A stretch of DNA of 64,000 nucleotides from Cyanidiococcus yangmingshanensis (GCA_013995675.1 VWRR01000016.1:124001-188000); one strand, 5' to 3'; shown: positions 34,366 through 46,121, counted from the stretch's first letter. Numbers and translations: made by a program. The notes: generated by a model not told the origin, from the letters alone.

Positions 34366-35905
34366 ACAGGGGCAAGAATCTAAAGATGGAAGTTCTTAGC
34401 CGAGCAGTTCGGTGGAAGATGCTAACTCTATGCTTCGAGAGCCGAAGCTCTCCAACGAATGGATGACATTACCCTGTGGCGTCGCTAAGATTATGCAGGT
34501 CATGGTTTTCCCTCGATGCTCGCAGCGAGCTAGCTTTAGGCTACTCTGGCCAGTTGCGCGATGAAAGCTACGACGCAAGAATCTCTAGAGACGAACATCG
34601 CGGATCAATGACTTGACATATTGGGGTACATTATTATTTCAGGAAAATCATGTAGCGTAGGATAACTGGGTTCCAAAAAAACGAACGAGTACGACCGCCC
34701 TCACTGATTGACGCGAATAGAATGCAATCAGTTAAGTTTCGCATTGTTGATTCGCACTGCCCTCTAAAGAAATATCCTTCCAAGAAGATCTTGTTTGGGG
34801 AATCTGGCTGGGGCTGGTCAGATGGCATCTGAACTGGTGACCAGAAGATTTCACAGACGAGAGAACCTCAATTCCACACGCTGGTGCAATTGCAAGTGCT
34901 ATACCCGGCCGAGTCTTATCTACAATGAGAATATGTCATTGCCCGCGCGTACCGCACTCGACTGTTTGGGTGCTCAAAACGCTCTTTCTGAAGACCAGAG
35001 CACTTCGATTGGTCTCTGTGAGAACATCCGTTGCGGCTCTGTTCGGATAACAGCCAACGTCTTGAAGATACCTGATCGTGGAGAAACCTCGAGAATTTGC
35101 ATCAGGCATGCTGTGTGACAGCCGAGCTCATTGTCGATGAATCGTTCAACAAGTGCCAGGACCGCTGTTTTCTGGTCTCAAACCCGCCAGACATTTTGGC
35201 AAAATATTCTCCGCTTTCGACAACATCGTTTCCTTTCGCCTTTCGCAAGCGGATTCTTTTTAGAGTTTTGGGTCTACCGTTTGCCGGTTTTATGAAGAAA
35301 TCTCCATACAGAGCACCCCGGTCCAGAAAAGACATTGGGGTCCTCAAAAGGAGCCAAATATGACCTCAATTCACGATGAGGCCTTCAGTTGAAGATAATC
35401 AAACGCACTGAGACAGAACTGCGTCAACCTCTGCCGGAACTCCTGTCTGAAATGGACAATATCGGCGCACATCGTTTGAACGGTTCCGCGAGGTTTTCAC
35501 GGGGCGTGCACTGTATCATAAAACCCCGTGCGACCTGGGGACACTCTCACCGCGACTGGTTCAGCTTGAATTATCCCAAGTTTTCCCCAAGCTCGGTGGA
35601 AACGGTGGCCGACGGTGGGGAAAGAACCCATGTGTGAGGTCCAGCCTCGGCGCGACAGAGCGTGACATCACTCGCTCGAGGGGCTCTCAGACAGTAAGTC
35701 TCTCGCCTTTTTTGAAAAGGGAAACCACTGGGAAATTCAGCGCAGCAAAATTGGTACGGTGGAGGCTTCTGATTCAAGATCCCCCACACGGGACGTTTTT
35801 CCCGAGGTCTGAAACTCGGTGACAAGAGGGTTTCCAAAGAACCCGCAGAGGTGCGAGGAGCTTGATTCACTTTTGTACTATTTAGTACTATATTGGGAAG
35901 TAATC
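34366..35905. other. Intergenic, no supported gene
   Basis: No recognisable frame. The last part is the 5' flank of EPL1; an in-frame GTG at 35819 without upstream ATG suggests it is not translated. Confidence 0.6.
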
Positions 35906-37774
35906 ATGTCGCGACGAGCACTCTTCCGACCTCGGGCGATTGACCTGACACGCCCTCTACTCATCGTGCGCTCGGATGCAGACCTCAAGTCTGACGTGGA
36001 GATAGTTTCTGCTCAACGCGCTCTGCCAGAATATGGCACTGGAGTCGAGGAAGGCGAGATGACAGAACGCCATTTGCAAGAAGCGCTTCTTGCCTCAATG
36101 AATCTTCGTTTAAGGCGCGTGGAAGCGAACGAGATGCAACAGCAGCGTGCGGAAGATGAATCGAACAACGACATTGATGGGAAGCGCACAGTGATGATAC
36201 CTGTTCCAGTCATTCGGGAGACACCGGAATATGCTGATACATTGTCGCGACTCGCGCAAGACCGATTTCACGAGGCTGACTCCTACATTGACTTTGACGC
36301 AGATGATCGGATCTTGCTCGAGCGAGAAGTCGATTATGAAGCCGATGATGAAGATAGAGCAATGGCGGAGCATCGTCTGGGTATAAGCCTGGATGCTTTC
36401 GAACGCGCCATGGATCGGCTCGAGAAAGAACAAGGCACCTCACGGAATTTGCTCTCCTTCGACAACATGAAAAATCTACTGATGAGGGACACGGCGCTTG
36501 AGTTAGATGTCCGTCAGGCAAAAGAGCTGTACGAATACTGGAAGCAAAAACGAGATGCTAGGAAAGGAGAGGCACTTTTACGGTATTTGAGGAATCCACC
36601 TGATATCAATAATACCGACTTGTCTGTTGCTTTCAGACCCCGGAATGAAGAGGAACAGAAACGACGTGCACGCTCCAATACGTTCGATAATTACAAACGC
36701 ATGCGGAGGATCAGACAGGACATGGAACGCGTTCGAACCATCATGGAGCAAGTTATGAAACGTGAACGCATCAAGCTGGATCATGCTCTGTTCTCTTCAG
36801 CTTATCAGCTCGCAATGCTACTAGTGCGGTACCCTCAATCCGAGCATCTCATTCGAGCCCATAGATCTCTGCGTTTGAAGACCTCTGGAGGGGTCGATCT
36901 CTCTCGCAACTTGGCAAACCTCGCTGAACTAGCTCGTAAGGGTATTTTAAGATGGGACGCTGCTTCCGGTAGGCGATACGAAGACAGAGCAACAAGCGAC
37001 CATTCTGGAAGCTCCGTCACCAAAATAAGGGTTACTATGGCTGCCAAATCGAGAGAATCCGTTCACAGAGAGCTTGCAGAACCATCTCCGAAAAGAGACC
37101 TTTCAGGTTTCGATGAGAAGGGTTTCTACGCTTTCCAACGCATCGGTTACTTCACGAATGGATTTTTTCGCGATGGTGTCAATCCATACGACTGGCGAGT
37201 ATACGAAGGGAGCCATATTGCTTTCCGCAACTCGCTCGCGAACTTGACTGAGCGTCTGCGTCCGCTGCGAGCAGGCGCTGATAATGAATCTCGCCTGGAG
37301 ATTAACGCGCGTGATGCGACCTCTACGATCCCAGCAAGACCAAAAAGGGCTCTACGCAACGCATCTGTGCTGATTGTTCGCCTAACGACCCCAATGGCTT
37401 ATTCGATTCTTGATGCAGCACGAGCAGATACCCCATTTCTCGCTAGGAATTCTGTAGTGGCGGATTACCTGGGAGGTGCGTTCAGCGCACAGCCTCGCAT
37501 CGCCACTGCGTTGGAGAATGGGCCGAGATCGCTGATGTGTTTCCCAGACTCGGTTCCGTTCTGCGATCAGAAAGCTGCTCTTGAGAATGGTTTTCGTCCC
37601 ACTCTTGTGCGCGCACGTAAGGGCTGCGATCAGGAAATCTATCTCGATCGCATCACAATTCTCGGGACAGGACCTCAAAATATGTCTGAGAATCAGCCCA
37701 ACGTAATCAGAAGTTTGGGGACGGACGACCAGCGCATTCCTTGGCCAAAACGACGTAAGTCTGAAACTAAATAG
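35906..37774 (+). CDS. EPL1: Enhancer of polycomb-like protein (EPL1), NuA4 histone acetyltransferase subunit
   Basis: EPL1/EPC proteins hold Esa1/TIP60, Yng2/ING and Eaf6 together in (piccolo) NuA4 and position the acetyltransferase on the nucleosome. The protein (622 residues) starts MSRRALFRPRAID, a basic N-terminus as in EPL1. It has PVPVIRETPEYADT, DFDADDRILLEREVDYEADD (the EPcA 'YDmD.eDe' region), ISLDAFERAMDRLEKEQ, then ELYEYWKQKRDARKGEALLR, VAFRPRNEEEQKRRARSN and the heptad-like RRIRQDMERVRTIMEQVMKR. The C-terminal half is poorly conserved, with GYFTNGFFRDGVNPYDWR. ATG 35906 is preferred because the upstream extension starts at GTG and lacks similarity. Intact single exon. Confidence 0.88.
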   Translation: MSRRALFRPRAIDLTRPLLIVRSDADLKSDVEIVSAQRALPEYGTGVEEGEMTERHLQEALLASMNLRLRRVEANEMQQQRAEDESNNDIDGKRTVMIPVPVIRETPEYADTLSRLAQDRFHEADSYIDFDADDRILLEREVDYEADDEDRAMAEHRLGISLDAFERAMDRLEKEQGTSRNLLSFDNMKNLLMRDTALELDVRQAKELYEYWKQKRDARKGEALLRYLRNPPDINNTDLSVAFRPRNEEEQKRRARSNTFDNYKRMRRIRQDMERVRTIMEQVMKRERIKLDHALFSSAYQLAMLLVRYPQSEHLIRAHRSLRLKTSGGVDLSRNLANLAELARKGILRWDAASGRRYEDRATSDHSGSSVTKIRVTMAAKSRESVHRELAEPSPKRDLSGFDEKGFYAFQRIGYFTNGFFRDGVNPYDWRVYEGSHIAFRNSLANLTERLRPLRAGADNESRLEINARDATSTIPARPKRALRNASVLIVRLTTPMAYSILDAARADTPFLARNSVVADYLGGAFSAQPRIATALENGPRSLMCFPDSVPFCDQKAALENGFRPTLVRARKGCDQEIYLDRITILGTGPQNMSENQPNVIRSLGTDDQRIPWPKRRKSETK

Positions 37775-39869
37775 AGCCCGAATACTCGCGTTATCAGAAC
37801 GCTTAGAATGCAGAGCAAGTCGAGTGAACATGTTGGGTGCTGGTGTTTCACGTATTCGGCACAAAGTATACAGCACGCTCCTGCTAAGGTTCACTCAATC
37901 AGATTCTGCATAAAGACGTACCATGAAATGGCGATGTACGGAGAACCGTAATCTCAGAGACGAGTCGTCCTGCTGGTCGGATCCATGTGATTTTGCTTTC
38001 AAGTCTGCTTTGATTTGTAATCATTCGTTGAGTCACCACCGATCGATCACATGGAGGCCAGCAGAGTGAAGCCTTATCTCTACGGACTGTGGAGGACCTC
38101 AGGTCTTAAAACGGTGCTCAGGAGATCCAGATTGATTTTCTTTCGCAGCGAGCGGTGGATAGAATGAGAGGCTTGATCATGTCTACCTTTCTCGTTTTTG
38201 ATACCAGCCGAAATCCAACCCTAAAACCGAGTTACAAGAATCAGAGCATCGGAAATAGAATCGAACTAGAATCGAACTGATCTATATCACTTTATAACAG
38301 ATTTTTCAAGAGAAATCTCCCAGGGCAAGTGATAAATCCTCTGAATCGCTTACAAAGCTAGGATGCAGCCCGTGTACGCTACGAACAGAAATACCGAACA
38401 GAGCTCCGAGGGGTTTGGCGGCACATGTCCTCTTTATTCTCTTCCGAGCTTGCACAGTCAGCTCACCTAGCAACTCGACGAATTGGCATCAGAATGCATT
38501 CGCAGCAGTTGCGAGTGGCGAATTCTTCAGTCACTCGTGACATTTCGACGACCTTCGCAAAAGCGATTCAGAAACGCGAGGACGGTTGACGAATTCATAG
38601 ATTTTTGCATCTCGCGGCATACTGGAACACCAGCTTGGACGCCTTTAGTTCAGTCTTTGCATGAGGTAACAGCTCGCACCCTGGAGATACTCTGGACGTT
38701 GATGAAAAGAATGATCCCGAGAAGTCGTTGCTGACTGCAGCAGGGCTCGACTTTCGGCGGCATACCTCGCTCGAGGGAAAAATTCATTCTCGTCTATCCT
38801 AAAACCACCAACCTGTAAAGAAGCGTCGTTCTGAATCAGCCTCAACCTGAACCTCGTCCGAGACAAACAGCAGATCACGAGACGCGATTCGGCTCGATCC
38901 AAAAAGTCTACAGTGCGCTCTCAACTGAATACAGGGTTTCGTAGCGAGAAAAGCGCGAGGTTTATAGGAAACGTGCTCGTTTTATGCTGGATGTCGGATA
39001 AGGACTCGTTATTCCGTGTCTCGTATTTAGTGCTCTTTCCCAGTCGTTTCTCCACCTGGAATAAGAGATAGCAAGAATTGGGTACACTTCATTCCTCTTG
39101 AGCAAAATTCGCTTATTTCTGATACGGCGGGCATGAGCACTATCTCTCGTCGCATATCATGTAAACTGGCTCAATACGCTCGCCGAAAGGAGCTCCCTCA
39201 TGATCTGTCGGCTAACTGATGCCCATTACTTACAGAGGAAAAGATGGAAACATATCGAATGTTCAGCTGGCTCAGTCTTCCATGGCATTTGTTGCAATCA
39301 AAATAGACCTATCGAGGACCGGACCCCGACATAAAATTCTACCTGTTCCGGCGACTGTAGTTGCTGGTTCGGATCCTAAACTTTCCGAGTTATGCCGTGC
39401 AGCGAGGCAATTGATTTTCTATTTCACCGTGACTTGATTTTAAAACCCCGTCGAAGGAATGGTGTATTGTTGGCTGCGCATGAGTCCGTTGATCCGGACT
39501 CACAGAGCAGTTGCTCGGTGCAAGGCATCTGCATCAGAGTCAACCTCGAGCAGGGTGGCCGATAAGAAGACGCAGGCGATCTCGCCGAGCAGTACTTTCT
39601 TGGGGGTTTTTTGATGTGAAACTTCGGCATACAGTCAAAACCTCCGAGGGTTTCTGTGGACTCTCTGACAATTCGTCTCACAAGAGTATGAAGCAAATGA
39701 ACAAAATTCCCACCAATCATCGGCTGTCTGAGAAGCGAGCTTGAAGGCTCGGCATAGGAATCGAAAGTCTTTCGAAATTGAGACCGGTTCTTAGCTTTGA
39801 GAGCTCGAGTTAGTAGACTAACGGAAGAGACGGCTCCGTTAAATACGCTCGGTTTCCACGAGTTCTCAT
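37775..39869. other. Intergenic, no supported gene
   Basis: 2.1 kb without recognisable gene. A tiny direct repeat of AGAATCGAACT occurs near 38260-38280. Confidence 0.6.
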
Positions 39870-40484
39870 ATGGCTGCGCTTGAGCGAGAGATGAGCGCGG
39901 CAGTTGAGGGGACTCGACGTGCTCCAGGGTCTCCCCGAGGCCGTCGTTCGTTCACAGAGGCTCAGCGACGATTGCTCTGGGAACGTGCTCCATCGGTACC
40001 TGGACGTGACCCCGACCGATGGCGTTTGGACGCTTATGGAAATCCAGTGCTAAGGCCCTTGCACGGTTGTTTGGGTTGCTTCTGCTATGAGTTCGACCAC
40101 CGCGTGCCCTACTCGCTCGGCGGGGAGACGACAGTTGAAAACTGCGACCTGCTCCAAACGCGAATCAACCGCTTGAAGTCAAATGCTTTGGGAGGGGAAA
40201 ATATTTCCGGGGAGCAAATCCGCCAGTATGCTTGTGAAGATGTTACAAGTGTTATTGACCTCGACGCTGTAGAGTTCGCAGTTTACGGTGACGTACACCG
40301 TGAAGGACTTCGCTGCAGAGCATACAGCCTTTTCGAAAAGGTGGCCTCTGAAATGCTCGAAACATCCAAAAATAGCACAATTTTCCGCGGAGCGTCCCAA
40401 CCAAAGTCGCGGCAGCTTCAGAGGACGCACATCCAATCATACCGTGGAGCCATCGTGCTTGTCGGTTTTGCGGCGAACACCTGA
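39870..40484 (+). CDS. HNH nuclease-fold protein, plant/algal type
   Basis: HNH domains are small metal-dependent nuclease folds. The 204-residue protein reads WRLDAYGNPVLRPLHGCLGC, then CYEFDHRVPYSLGGETTVE and NCDLLQTRINRLKSNALGG: a zinc Cys pair, the catalytic DH, and the N and final N/H positions. A similar nuclear-encoded protein of unknown role ('WR.DA.GN.V...L.GC.GC...EYDH..P.SKGG....NC') is known in plants, so this is probably a conserved archaeplastid gene and not a mobile homing nuclease; no intron or intein context surrounds it. The C-terminal 80 residues are not recognised. Starts at the first ATG; intact. Confidence 0.85.
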   Translation: MAALEREMSAAVEGTRRAPGSPRGRRSFTEAQRRLLWERAPSVPGRDPDRWRLDAYGNPVLRPLHGCLGCFCYEFDHRVPYSLGGETTVENCDLLQTRINRLKSNALGGENISGEQIRQYACEDVTSVIDLDAVEFAVYGDVHREGLRCRAYSLFEKVASEMLETSKNSTIFRGASQPKSRQLQRTHIQSYRGAIVLVGFAANT

Positions 40485-41273
40485 ACAAGGTCAATCCAAA
40501 CTGACCGACAAACGTGAGCCGAAAACAGAGGTGCCTCCATTCTGGCTTTTCTTGCCATCAGTTCTTCTGATACCTGATGGGTCACATTCTTTCTCGAGAT
40601 TCGCTCCCTTCATCGAGGTAGTTCGACGAGATCTGTGAATGTCTCGGTGCAGCTCGCTTGGTTGTGTACGACTAACGGTACCAATGCTGATTTGGATGCA
40701 GCGCATCACACATTCCTCGACGCATCCATTTGCGTAAATCTTATTTAAAGTCATACATGAGTACCCAGGTATGAATTTTTCGAATTCACTGCGAGGCATG
40801 GTGAAACTTGACTCGTAGAGCGATGGAATTGAGTCGATCGCGTTCTGTGGCACGGACGACCTGTGCGCTGAATGCGCCTACGAGGACTGCAGCACACACA
40901 CGCTTTTGAAACATTCGAGGGTGGCACGCTCAGCACATTATAGCCGCAAGCTGCAGAGCGTGAGCTCATATTTGTTTTCTGTTTTTCCATTCTGCAACGA
41001 ATTGCATGTGCTGTGACGGATCCCATCTGGTATGATTTGGCCCAAAGTTCTGCGTATTGAATACATCGATGCTCGGACTCTTTGCAATTCTGTGCTGGGG
41101 ATAATTTCGGATGTACTTTCTCCGCTCGATTTCATGTTCATAACATCTTCACGTGATAAATGTTTCTTTTCGCCACTTTTGAATTCACTGTGAAAGCCAA
41201 CGAATAACATCTCTTGAGCCAAAATTTCAGCGTTGATGATCCCAATCGTAATCTTTCTCGGCCAGCACGGCGT
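40485..41273. other. Intergenic, no supported gene
   Basis: Between convergent genes. Nothing recognisable. Confidence 0.6.
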
Positions 41274-42138
41274 TTAGGCTCTTGAGGATGCTCCGGCGAG
41301 ATCGAGCACGTTCGAGACCCGTCTCCATTGATCTGCGGAAAGCATCTCGTTCGGCTTTGCAAACGCGAGTCTGGAAATCCAGAGTTTCGCCGACTCAAGG
41401 CTGAAATTATACTTCTGCTGCAAAATATTAAGACCATCGTGGGTGCAGAACTTTCGTTGCAAAGGCTCCAGAGCCTCTTTCAGAGAGGACAACAAGCTTT
41501 TCACATGTGAATTATCTTGGCAAACAAGCACGAATCCAGGCCATGGAGGCGCATACTCATCCAAAACTTGGACCAAGCCTTGTCGGACGGGTGCACTCTC
41601 TCGCGTGAAACACGACTCCCAGAGGAAAATATCAATGTCACCGGCAGCCGCAGCATTCACCAAGCCATCGAAGCTTCCTATCTCGCAAAAAGTAAACACT
41701 TCATCTGGCCGTTTCAATCGAAACCAGTCGCGACTCTCTCCCAGAACAAAGAGCATCAAATGGCTTCCGGAGCCTGTTCGAGAGAAACCTGCTCGTATCT
41801 TCCTGCTATGACGCACGTTCTCGTCTAAATTATGCAAACCAGCAAAACCAGAATGTCTAGTGCTTACTGCGATTCCCCATATTAGAGGCGACGCAACGTA
41901 TACGGAGTGCACAAGAAGCTTTGAAGGTGCCTCTCAATTTTCGGGCGACTGCACTCTCTGTAAGGGCCACAGCAACGTCGAGCTCACCGCTTTCAACCAA
42001 ACTCAGTGCGGCCCCGCTGCCACCAGGTACAGCTTGAAATTCCACCTCCAGCTGCGGAGAAAGCACCCCAAGATCACGGGCAAGAATAAAAGGCTCGTTG
42101 AAAGGCTCAGGGACCCCACCAACGCGCAACTTGGGCAT
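41274..42138 (-). CDS. Ca3427-like protein with periplasmic-binding-protein type 2 fold, one frame break
   Basis: It resembles Candida Ca3427, a cytosolic eukaryotic protein with the substrate-binding fold of ABC importers (NMT1/thiamine-precursor type); ligand unknown. The first frame gives LRVGGVPEPFNEPFILARDL, AVPGGSGAALSLVESGELDVA and VALTESAV; the second gives VYVASPLIWGIAVSTR, FSRTGSGSHLMLFVLGE, DIDIFLWESCFT and YAPPWPGFVLV. These match Ca3427 features ('GYVPEHF..P', 'DVAI.LTE', 'SRIGSGS..M', 'FMWE.FTT', 'PWPS'). The frame changes near 41920-41930 at a CAAAG run, consistent with one extra A. No signal peptide and no permease neighbours, so a cytosolic or organellar binding or enzymatic role is likely. 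Confidence 0.82.
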
Positions 42139-43266
42139 GAGCGAAGCTCACCTTGAAACGTATCTGCGGTCCAAGAAACGTTGACTTCGCTAGGCTGAAC
42201 TTTGAACCAGTACATTGTCACGGAATCGCCGAGCATGCAAAAATTTTCAGTTCGTGATTGCATGGCTCTGACTCGTGGACGCATCTCGGCATGAAGCGGT
42301 CCCTCATAAAACATGAAACAAGCAATTGAGCGTATTTTGAGACAAGGTAAAGAACGGATGTCATTTGTTGGTACTGCATGATTGGCTCGAGCCGAACAGG
42401 AAGCAGAGTGGACTCGAATCATAATGAAGAGTGCCTATATCTTACAACGAGCTATTCTAGATGAGTGAACTCGTCATGTAAACGGAACCCGGACGCAAGC
42501 TGCACGTCAATGCAGCCTCTGCATGAACCACGTGCAAACACGTCTGCTACACAAAGAAGCGCCTTGCAAATGTCGAGGTCTCTGCGCCATTGATCCGCGC
42601 AAACTTGAATCTTTACGCCTTTTATGAGGCCACCTAGCTTCTATGTATACCTTTGGGCTGGTTTGGAATTTTCTGGAATGGTCTGTGTTTCATGATGCCT
42701 TCAAGAAAAGCGTGACACCATATTGGATTCAGGAAATTCCATAGCCTCAAGGCAAAGCAGTGGCAGAGGTGCGCATTAGAGACTGCTCTCATAGTCGATC
42801 TCATGCAAGCGGGCCGTCTCGGAACTAAGGCAAAAAGCCAATCGCTGAAATACAAACCTCGCGCCTGCATGAAGATAAAGCAATCAAAAGTCTTGACAGA
42901 TCCTCCGGCAAATCGTGCTCTCTGTCCCAGTAATCTAAGTCTGTATCAGTCAGCCTTCGTCCCGCTGGTTCCAAGGCTTGGCCAGGGAAATGATTGAGTT
43001 TTTCTCAGAGCGATATGGAAATGATTTCAGCTTCAAGACAATTGGCGAGACTCTGACGAAGACTGAGTTCAAGTTTCCGACAGGGATGCGGAAGAGCGGG
43101 CGGACGACCTGGCTGAGGCAGCCATCATCGAAACCCACTCGAAGCACAAAATCTCATCTGACTGTCCCAGATGCACAGCTTGGAGCCCAAACCTGACCTC
43201 CAAAGGAGATTTTGTCGTCCAAACAGACAGACATGCGTTCTCCAATATAATCCTCCATGTGAGCGT
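42139..43266. other. Intergenic, no supported gene
   Basis: Only short unrecognised frames. Both flanking genes are on the minus strand. Confidence 0.6.
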
Positions 43267-43965
43267 TTACCCCAATAGGTGCTGATACCGCCAAAGTTTT
43301 ATTGCCAGAACGATAAAAAAGCAATAGGCGATTGTCCACCCGTTGCTCTCGATGACGGTCATCGTACGCCAAAACGTCTGGAGGGTTTTCGCGTTATTAC
43401 CGATCCAACCAAGACGCACCCAACCGTTGAATGAAAAAGGATAACCCACGATACTGATCACTATACAAAATGCTATTATAACGCCCAGCACACAATAGGA
43501 CGCCGTGTAGTAAGTTGAGTCGTCCTCTGCACAGGCTCTGAAGGTTGTGAAATAACCAGCCGCAAGCAGGAAAAAGCCGAGAAAGATATCCAGCAAAGAG
43601 AGCACCCACTGGGCCCAGGGGTTTGAGGTAGCATTCCGTGCAGCTAGCACAGTCCAGGTAACCCAATTGAGAACGAGGAGCGCCATGGCATACCAGAATA
43701 ATACGCGGTAGAAAGCGGGGTTTGCTCGAACAAGAGGAACCAGCTCCGACAAGTCTATGTGGACTATATGAAAGATTGGTGGCCACGTTGGCTTATCCCA
43801 CTCAATTGCCTTTCCGGTAACTGTGTTCGCGTTCCGAATCGGAACGGGAGGCGGCACACGAGAGCCTCGCTCCTCAGAGACATTGTCGAGGTTGAACTCG
43901 CTAGGCAGATCACTTTCCTGCTGCCGCAGAGCAAGTTTACCTCCAGCTTTATGGATCCAACTCAT
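43267..43965 (-). CDS. SCAMP-like four-helix membrane protein
   Basis: SCAMPs are tetraspan proteins of post-Golgi and recycling membranes. The 232-residue intact protein has a hydrophilic N-terminus (about 65 residues), then WPPIFHIVHIDLSELVP, close to the SCAMP 'NWP.FFP..HHDI..EIP' motif, and four hydrophobic helices (about residues 85-108, 118-142, 155-175, 205-225). FNGWVRLGWIGN sits where SCAMPs have a 'GW.t.GwI' turn before the last helix. NPF repeats are absent. Membrane topology is clear; the SCAMP assignment is moderate and it could be another small tetraspan. Confidence 0.65.
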   Translation of the reverse strand: MSWIHKAGGKLALRQQESDLPSEFNLDNVSEERGSRVPPPVPIRNANTVTGKAIEWDKPTWPPIFHIVHIDLSELVPLVRANPAFYRVLFWYAMALLVLNWVTWTVLAARNATSNPWAQWVLSLLDIFLGFFLLAAGYFTTFRACAEDDSTYYTASYCVLGVIIAFCIVISIVGYPFSFNGWVRLGWIGNNAKTLQTFWRTMTVIESNGWTIAYCFFIVLAIKLWRYQHLLG

Positions 43966-44773
43966 TCGGTCTCGGTAATTCGGACAGACAGCTATTGTAG
44001 CCGCCGCGAAACGAAACGGTCGACTTCACAGAAGTCCTATAGGTGGTCCCGAAAAAACGATTCTCCTGATCAAATGTGCATCAGCGCACCCGCATGGACA
44101 TCCCGTCCGAGAAGTTGAGGTGTTCAGAATCGCATTCAATGCACCAGCTTGGTCATCCGGCTCGAAAGGCTCACGAAACGCTTTGTTCTTTGCGTTCCAT
44201 AAAGAGCATTCAAATAAGCGAGTCATCAGAATTTCATGGTTCCAGTTGAGGATAATGGCGTCGCTCTTGTACAGTTCGGGATAGGCACCAGTATTCAGTC
44301 CTGTTCCGTGAATTGTGTGTTTGCGGCAGTATAGGGTGGTGACGGCAGAGCCCTAGGCCCCTGTTGGCTGCTTCGCTCAGACCTCTCGAGGAGTTACTCT
44401 CAAGGCGACCTACGAGAGTGGCCGAAGACCACTGAAATCTCTGCCTAAATGTTCATGAACTTGTTGATTGAGACAGCTACAAAGCTCGGTATTTGAATAG
44501 AGGCATGACAAGGCAGTTCGTATTTTCGTCTGTCCGAATCGAGCATTGCGCGAAAGACAGTAGGTCACCGTCCATGCAAATGCTATGATATCAGGTCATC
44601 ATGCAGAAAGGAAATGTGATACAATACCTTTATTCGTCCTCCATATGAACTCATCGCTACAAAAGCCTTAATTTGGTCTATATGCTCGTACAGAAGATCG
44701 AGCGATCTGCGGAGCGTCCAGTATGATCAGTCACCCTTTACTTCGCTCTTCCATCGCGCGCACGACTCCGCTC
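43966..44773. other. Intergenic, no supported gene
   Basis: Holds the 5' flank of the SCAMP-like gene and the 3' flank of GPD1. Nothing recognisable. Confidence 0.6.
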
Positions 44774-45847
44774 TTAATCAATATCACCTTCCAGCGATAG
44801 CTCCTTTTCACTCAGTTGCTGAAGGAATCCCTCCACTGACCTACCCTGATATGCTATTGCATAAATCACCTCAAAGAATGGGAATTCTTGTAATAAATTT
44901 TGCCGTTGCAGAATTTCGTATATCTCCTTCGCCGTGAGCGTTCCTTGAAGCTTTTGCCCATTAAGCAATTCATTCTCAAGCTCTTCAAAGCTTTTCTTGC
45001 CACCTGAACGAGCGAAGGCCTCAGCACACCTGCGATTCCGGCCTCCATAGCATGTCGTGATAAGGTCTGCTACCCCGCTCGATTGCAGAAAAGTCATGCT
45101 TTGCACATCCTTGAAAAACTTCTTGGCAAAGCGGATCATTTCAATCAGGCCCAAGCGAATGACCGCTGCTTTGGTGTTATTGCCGTATCCAAGGCCATCG
45201 CAAAACCCTGCGCCGAGAGCCACAATATTCTTCAATGCGCCGCATATTTCAACCCCTGGAACGTCTGGCGCTCCAGCAATACGAAAGTATGGGGTCTGGA
45301 ATATATGTTTGAGCAGCCGTGCATGCTCACGATTTCTGTACCCGATAGTGGCCTCACTGAACTGCTCATCAGCAATTTCGTTCGCTATATTCGCACCCAT
45401 CAGAACTGAGCACTCAACGCCAAGCTCTCTGGAAATAACATCGCTTATAAGGATGACTCCTTTTTCATCAAAGTCGACTCCCTTAATCAGCGACACTGCA
45501 AAAGCGTTTTCACGAATCTTGCCAGCCAGCTTGCCACACAGGCTGCGAACAAACTGGTGGGGCAGCACGAATACCAGAATGTTTGCACCTTCAATAGCAG
45601 TTTCCGGGTCCGGGATAGCAATGACGTTCTCTGGAAGCTCTTTCCCAGGCAAGTACTTGACGTTTTCGTGTTCGCTGTTGATGATTTCCGTGAGCTTCCG
45701 GCCTCCGATGAGCTCCTCGTACACCCAGATTCGGACCTCTGGATCAAAAACTTCAGTTCGATCCCTGACGTTTGAGCCCACGATACGGGCTACGGTGCTC
45801 CCCCAGTTGCCCGATCCGAGAATCGCAACCTTATGTTTCTCTGACAT
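44774..45847 (-). CDS. GPD1: NAD-dependent glycerol-3-phosphate dehydrogenase
   Basis: It reduces dihydroxyacetone phosphate to glycerol-3-phosphate, feeding glycerolipid and glycerol (osmolyte) synthesis. The 357-residue eukaryotic-type protein has the Rossmann loop ILGSGNWGSTVAR (about residues 9-21), KYLPGKELPENVIA, FVLPHQFV, SLIKGVDF, ALKNIVALGAGFCDGL with the catalytic Lys, NNTKAAVIRLG and TCYGGRNRRCAEAF. ATG 45847 puts the Rossmann fold at the usual distance; the same frame is open upstream to about 45967 but the extension is not leader-like in an obvious way. No targeting signal with the chosen start, so cytosolic. Divergent from the HD-domain gene. Confidence 0.96.
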   Translation of the reverse strand: MSEKHKVAILGSGNWGSTVARIVGSNVRDRTEVFDPEVRIWVYEELIGGRKLTEIINSEHENVKYLPGKELPENVIAIPDPETAIEGANILVFVLPHQFVRSLCGKLAGKIRENAFAVSLIKGVDFDEKGVILISDVISRELGVECSVLMGANIANEIADEQFSEATIGYRNREHARLLKHIFQTPYFRIAGAPDVPGVEICGALKNIVALGAGFCDGLGYGNNTKAAVIRLGLIEMIRFAKKFFKDVQSMTFLQSSGVADLITTCYGGRNRRCAEAFARSGGKKSFEELENELLNGQKLQGTLTAKEIYEILQRQNLLQEFPFFEVIYAIAYQGRSVEGFLQQLSEKELSLEGDID

Positions 45848-46121
45848 GAGTTGCAGCTTTATGTCTATGTCCAAGAGTATCGCCTTGAGCCACGAATGAG
45901 CTGCCAAACCGTTTGCAGACGGCGTGGCTGTGGTGCGATAAGCACTTCTTGGCCGTAAGGAGCCCACGCCGAAAATACATCTCGACGGTTTCGATTCGAC
46001 CGAACGACTCGCTGTTGCAGACCAATGAATGTTGCATTCGCGAGGTTTGGGTTGTTTCTGAAACCTTGCGCTGAGATACCAGCATCTAGTAGCTCCAATT
46101 CACTAAAACTATTCAAACAGT
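45848..46121. promoter_or_regulatory. Divergent intergenic region, GPD1 / HDDC2-like
   Basis: Only 274 bases separate the two ATGs on opposite strands, so a shared promoter region is likely. No individual element assigned. Confidence 0.4.

Noticed and set aside
39870-40484. HNH homing endonuclease
   Set aside because: It is a stand-alone gene with plant-type sequence around the HNH core and no surrounding intron or intein.
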